The position numbers and the translations under genes were made by a program. The notes beneath the pieces were generated by a model that was given only the letters and a program-made list of their open reading frames with translations, did not search any database and had not been told where the DNA came from. Source: JBGLNL01 sp046484125 (lineage in GTDB: Bacteria > Chloroflexota > Dehalococcoidia > SZUA-161 > SpSt-899). Taken from it: DNA of 8,601 bases. Of this stretch, positions 6,172-8,601 are shown in pieces. Location: contig JAWOBX010000013.1 in NCBI GenBank assembly GCA_046484125.1, positions 1-8,601 on the forward strand, given 5' to 3'. Each line of letters begins with the position of its first letter. Positions within the stretch are counted from its first letter, which is position 1.

Positions 6172-6319
6172 TTGCACTCTCCTTTCCAAACACGGGAGGT
6201 GTGAGCATTTCTACCCACGCCCTCGGGACTTACCGTCCACCGTCTGTCTGCCATGTTCGCACCCGGCGAATTTAGGCGGAACAGCTCGAAGAGCAATTCT
6301 GTTTGCAGTAGTTTTCCAG
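6149..6319 (-). promoter_or_regulatory. Structured leader RNA of the tungstate operon, candidate riboswitch
   Basis: The predicted transcript start (about 6319) to the hairpin at 6148-6120 gives a leader rich in short helices: GCTC/GAGC near 6293-6283, TTCGC/GCGAA near 6270-6256, and GGAC/GTCC near 6238-6226. The strand CACCTCC (6201-6195) can pair with GGAG and GTG at 6182-6175, hiding the small-ORF ribosome binding site. Alternatively CAC/CCTC (6203-6196) can pair with GAGG/GTG at 6224-6216, freeing it. Two exclusive folds followed by a terminator are typical riboswitch architecture. The Moco/Tuco class is known upstream of molybdate and tungstate genes, but I cannot confirm its consensus by eye. 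Confidence 0.45.
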
Positions 6320-6325
6320 AACACT

Positions 6326-6354
6326 ATGGTACAGGATTTCGTGTGTGGCGTCAA
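6326..6354 (-). promoter_or_regulatory. Candidate promoter of the methyltransferase-tupABC operon
   Basis: On the - strand, TTGACG (6354-6349) and TACCAT (6331-6326) are separated by exactly 17 bases, with 5/6 and 4/6 matches to the sigma-70 consensus. Transcription would start near 6319, about 275 bases before the methyltransferase ATG, leaving room for the structured leader. Confidence 0.5.
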
Positions 6355-6377
6355 CCGTTTTTGCCATACCCTAAAAC

Positions 6378-6415
6378 AGCGATTCATTCGGATGCATATC
6401 AGCATCGCTTTTTTC
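6378..6415 (+). terminator. Stem-loop with T-run; possible end of a small + strand RNA
   Basis: AGCGAT (6378-6383) pairs with ATCGCT (6404-6409), and a run of six T follows (6409-6414). Within it GATGC (6391-6395) can instead pair with GCATC (6402-6406). A second stem just upstream pairs GTGTGGC (6343-6349) with GCCATAC (6363-6369). It is continuous on the + strand through a G-U pair but broken by an A-C mismatch on the - strand. Together these could be an RNA of about 80 nt, with a weak promoter at TTGCAG (6303-6308) and TATGGT (6325-6330). Confidence 0.35.
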
Positions 6416-6432
6416 CCCTCCCGGTTTAATAA

Positions 6433-6482
6433 GGTTCTTCAGGCCACCTGATGGCGAACGCCGTCAGGTGGCCTGAAGAACC
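6433..6482 (+). terminator. Long stem-loop between divergent operons
   Basis: Positions 6433-6451 are the exact reverse complement of 6464-6482. The stem continues with a T-G pair (6452 with 6463) and GGC/GCC, closing on the 4-base loop GAAC: 23 base pairs in all. The T-G position pairs in a + strand RNA but would be A-C in a - strand RNA, which favours the + orientation. No T-run follows. The sequence is unrelated to the other two long hairpins, though the design is the same. Confidence 0.5.
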
Positions 6483-6499
6483 GTCCTCGTTGGGGGAGG

Positions 6500-6539
6500 G
6501 TTTTCCCCGATCAGGGGAAAACGGATTGTTCCCGTTTTT
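6500..6539 (+). promoter_or_regulatory. Overlapping alternative hairpins with a terminal T-run
   Basis: GTTTTCCCC (6500-6508) pairs with GGGGAAAAC (6514-6522) around GATCA. The second arm overlaps AAAACGG (6518-6524), which can instead pair with CCGTTTT (6532-6538) ending in TTTTT. The two folds cannot coexist, and the second looks like an intrinsic terminator. It could be a terminator with an anti-terminator, or simply a terminator insulating the VWA gene from upstream transcription. Confidence 0.4.
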
Positions 6540-6564
6540 CACAAGACACCCGCAGGGTGAATTC

Positions 6565-6706
6565 CTTTGTATTTGAAACCCTGTTTTCGGGCCATACAGG
6601 TAACTCTGTCATAACGACGGTACTATGGTAGCGGTTGACTCGACAAAGACGGCTGCCGAATAGTGGTGAGCATTTTCCTTTCTGACAAGCGTCCTTAAAT
6701 ACAAAG
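6565..6706 (+). repeat. 10-bp inverted repeat flanking the VWA promoter region
   Basis: CTTTGTATTT (6565-6574) is the exact reverse complement of AAATACAAAG (6697-6706), 122 bases apart. The right arm ends 24 bases before the VWA start codon. The left arm lies in the loop of a possible hairpin, CAGGGT (6553-6558) with ACCCTG (6578-6583). If transcribed as one RNA the two would form a pseudoknot; otherwise the arms could be operator sites. The remaining bases of the 6172-6730 gap contain no convincing gene. Confidence 0.4.
6635..6664 (+). promoter_or_regulatory. Candidate promoter of the VWA lipoprotein gene
   Basis: TTGACT (6635-6640) and AATAGT (6659-6664) are spaced by 18 bases, with 5/6 and 4/6 matches to the sigma-70 consensus. 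The transcript would start near 6671 and carry a leader of about 60 nt that includes only the right arm of the 6565-6706 inverted repeat. Confidence 0.4.
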
Positions 6707-6730
6707 CAAGAAGTGCCAAAGGAGGGACTT

Positions 6731-8572
6731 ATGAAGCCAAGTATTTTTTCAAGAAGCCTGCGAAAAGCAGCACTGCTCTCTGCCATTGCCTGCCTGGTAG
6801 TGCTTGCCCTTACAGGGTGTGTGGAAAAAGACTCTTCTGTAGACGACTGGGAATACGGCAATCAGGCGAGTTCATCGACCAATAATCCAACCCCTCCACC
6901 CACCACAACCGTCGCAAAAGTCGATGACTGGCAGTACTCACCATCCTCCCAATCAGACCAGGGCTACCGGACCAAAGGCGGAGCAACCACTACCGCTGCT
7001 CAGCCTGCGCCAGTCCCATCACCGGGTACCGGTTACAGCCTCTCCGCTCCAACGGAGGCGGAGTCACTCGGTTTTGCCGTCGGTGGAGCCAAAGATATCA
7101 ATAATTTTCGTGAGAACATAGAAAACGGTTACCTCCCGCTTCCCACGGACGTCAATTACGAGGGCCTGTTCTATGACTACTATTTTGATACAGGCCGGCA
7201 GGAACCTTGCGAGAGCCTTTTCTGTCCTTCATACAGCTATGCCGTTTCACAAGACCCCATCTCCGGTGAGGAAGAATACTACCTCTCGGTCGGACTTAAT
7301 TCGGGGTTGACGGAGAGCGACTTCGAGAGGAAGAAACTCAATCTGGTAGTGGTGCTGGATATCTCCGGCTCGATGGGCTCCCCGTTTAACCTTTATTATT
7401 ATGACCGATTTGGAAACCGTGTGGAACCTGAAGGCAGTGAGGAAGAGGTCCGCCAGACCAAGATCGAGATCGCCCGGGAGTCGGTTGCGGCGCTACTGGA
7501 CCACCTTAACGATGATGACCGGTTCGGCATGGTACTTTTCAATGATAGTGCCTACCTGGCCAAGCCTCTCAATCCGGTCGGCGAGACTGATATGGAGGCA
7601 ATCGAGGAACACATACTCGATCTATCCGCGGGCGGTGGAACGCACATGTCGGCCGGGATGGATATGGCAACCGGTCTGTACGATGAATTACTTGATGCCA
7701 ATCAGTCCGAGTATGAAAACAGGGTTATATTCCTTACCGACGCCATGCCAAATATCGGTGAGACGAGCGAACATGGCTTACTGGGTATGACCGAGGGCAA
7801 TGCCGGGGATAATCTGTACACCACCTTCATCGGCATAGGGATCGATTTCAACAGCGAGCTTGTTGAGTTCATAACCAAGATCAGAGGTGCCAACTACTAT
7901 TCCGTTCACTCGGCGGAGCAATTTGAGAGCCGGATGGATGAGGAATTCGAATATATGGTCACCCCTCTGGTGTTCGATCTGGAGCTTGTACTTGAGGCGG
8001 AAGGATGGGAAATCGAGAAGGTTTACGGCAGTCCGGAGGCGGATGAAGCCACCGGCGAGTTGATGAAGGTAAACACCCTTTTTCCGTCAAAGAGTGAGGA
8101 TGGGGAGACGAGGGGAGGACTGGTATTGCTCAAGCTGAAGAGGGTATCCGGTGAGGGCCGGATAGATTTAACCGTAAGCTATGAGGATCGTGATGGTAAT
8201 CATGAGAAAGTCGAGACTGGAGTTGATTTTGAGTACGCGGGCGCGGAGACGTTTGCCAATACCGGCATCCGTAAAGGCGTACTGCTTTCAAGGTATGCCG
8301 ATTTGCTGATTAACTGGATAATCGATGAACGAGAGCACGCCCACTTCAGCAGGCCGTGGGAGCCGAAAGTCGGCGGGGAGATCGGAATACCTCTCCCTCC
8401 CCCGCTCGAGCCGCTGCTCGGTAAATGGGAACGGCAGTCGCTCCCGTTGATTGTCTCTCCCGAGTATCAGGATCTGTTTAAGGAATTTATGGAATACTTC
8501 CAGGGTGAGATGGAGGATATCGGTGACGAATTACTCAAACAGGAAATGGATATACTGGGGGCGCTTGTTTGA
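6731..8572 (+). CDS. YfbK-like VWA-domain lipoprotein
   Basis: This is a 613-residue exported protein. A signal peptide (basic 8-12, hydrophobic 13-27) ends in the lipobox LTGC, so Cys30 should be lipidated. A low-complexity Ser/Thr/Pro linker carries the element VDDW(E/Q)Y twice (37-42, 64-69). Residues 113-155 resemble the domain preceding VWA in YfbK/Ca-activated-chloride-channel-like proteins. The VWA domain (about 205-390) has an intact MIDAS site: DISGS (210-214), T304 and D337. A long insert rich in Tyr and acidic residues follows the first MIDAS strand. The C-terminal region, with GIRKGVLLSRYADLLINW after residue 510, is typical of these proteins. It probably binds a partner through a metal ion; the partner is unknown. 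The ATG at 6731 follows AAAGGAGGG, making it preferable to an in-frame GTG at 6713. CysX4Cys (160, 165) is a possible disulfide. Confidence 0.88.
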   Translation: MKPSIFSRSLRKAALLSAIACLVVLALTGCVEKDSSVDDWEYGNQASSSTNNPTPPPTTTVAKVDDWQYSPSSQSDQGYRTKGGATTTAAQPAPVPSPGTGYSLSAPTEAESLGFAVGGAKDINNFRENIENGYLPLPTDVNYEGLFYDYYFDTGRQEPCESLFCPSYSYAVSQDPISGEEEYYLSVGLNSGLTESDFERKKLNLVVVLDISGSMGSPFNLYYYDRFGNRVEPEGSEEEVRQTKIEIARESVAALLDHLNDDDRFGMVLFNDSAYLAKPLNPVGETDMEAIEEHILDLSAGGGTHMSAGMDMATGLYDELLDANQSEYENRVIFLTDAMPNIGETSEHGLLGMTEGNAGDNLYTTFIGIGIDFNSELVEFITKIRGANYYSVHSAEQFESRMDEEFEYMVTPLVFDLELVLEAEGWEIEKVYGSPEADEATGELMKVNTLFPSKSEDGETRGGLVLLKLKRVSGEGRIDLTVSYEDRDGNHEKVETGVDFEYAGAETFANTGIRKGVLLSRYADLLINWIIDEREHAHFSRPWEPKVGGEIGIPLPPPLEPLLGKWERQSLPLIVSPEYQDLFKEFMEYFQGEMEDIGDELLKQEMDILGALV

Positions 8573-8601
8573 ACGGTATTCCTGAAGGCCGGCGCTGGTC
8601 A

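Noticed and set aside
6211..6405. 64-codon - strand ORF upstream of the methyltransferase
   Set aside because: It has no ribosome binding site, its composition is unlike a folded protein, and it covers the predicted promoter and leader.
6713..6730. GTG start of the VWA gene at 6713
   Set aside because: The ideal Shine-Dalgarno at 6719-6725 lies downstream of it and points to the ATG at 6731.

Overview
The window looks like a chromosomal segment from an anaerobic bacterium of moderate GC. Most genes have clear Shine-Dalgarno sequences. The combination of a tungstate ABC transporter, a probable tail of a 2-hydroxyacyl-CoA dehydratase/activase-type protein, a dodecin, a NYN-OST-HTH protein, a bacterial RRM protein and a YfbK-like VWA lipoprotein would fit an anaerobic Chloroflexota (Dehalococcoidia-like) genome. 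That placement is inference from gene content only. No phage, plasmid or CRISPR genes are seen.

Layout. Positions 1-168 hold the C-terminal end of a + strand gene, followed by a perfect 20-bp hairpin. Three small, apparently monocistronic + strand genes follow: dodecin (470-679), a NYN-domain/OST-HTH protein (871-1629) and a glycine/lysine-tailed RRM protein (1947-2249). The RRM gene has a leader with three consecutive stem-loops. Downstream of it lie three tandem copies of a 39-bp repeat that run into a perfect 24-bp hairpin, which separates it from a convergent - strand operon.

The - strand operon (6171 down to 2565) reads: a possible 44-aa leader ORF, a class I SAM-dependent methyltransferase, TupA (binding protein), TupB (permease) and TupC (ATPase). 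Genes are overlapping or nearly so, including an ATGA stop/start and a TTG start. It should import tungstate for tungsten-pterin enzymes, with a methyltransferase of unknown substrate as the first large gene. A promoter-like sequence lies about 280 nt upstream of the methyltransferase. Between them is a leader with two mutually exclusive helices sharing one anti-Shine-Dalgarno strand, and a terminator-like hairpin lying inside the small ORF. This is the best candidate for a regulatory system in the window. A Moco/Tuco-type riboswitch is the natural hypothesis but is unconfirmed.

The space between that operon and the divergent VWA lipoprotein gene (6731-8572) holds three + strand stem-loop/terminator-like structures, a possible small RNA, and a 10-bp inverted repeat whose right arm lies just upstream of the VWA ribosome binding site. 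The VWA gene encodes an exported lipoprotein with an intact MIDAS metal site. The window ends 29 bases after its stop codon.
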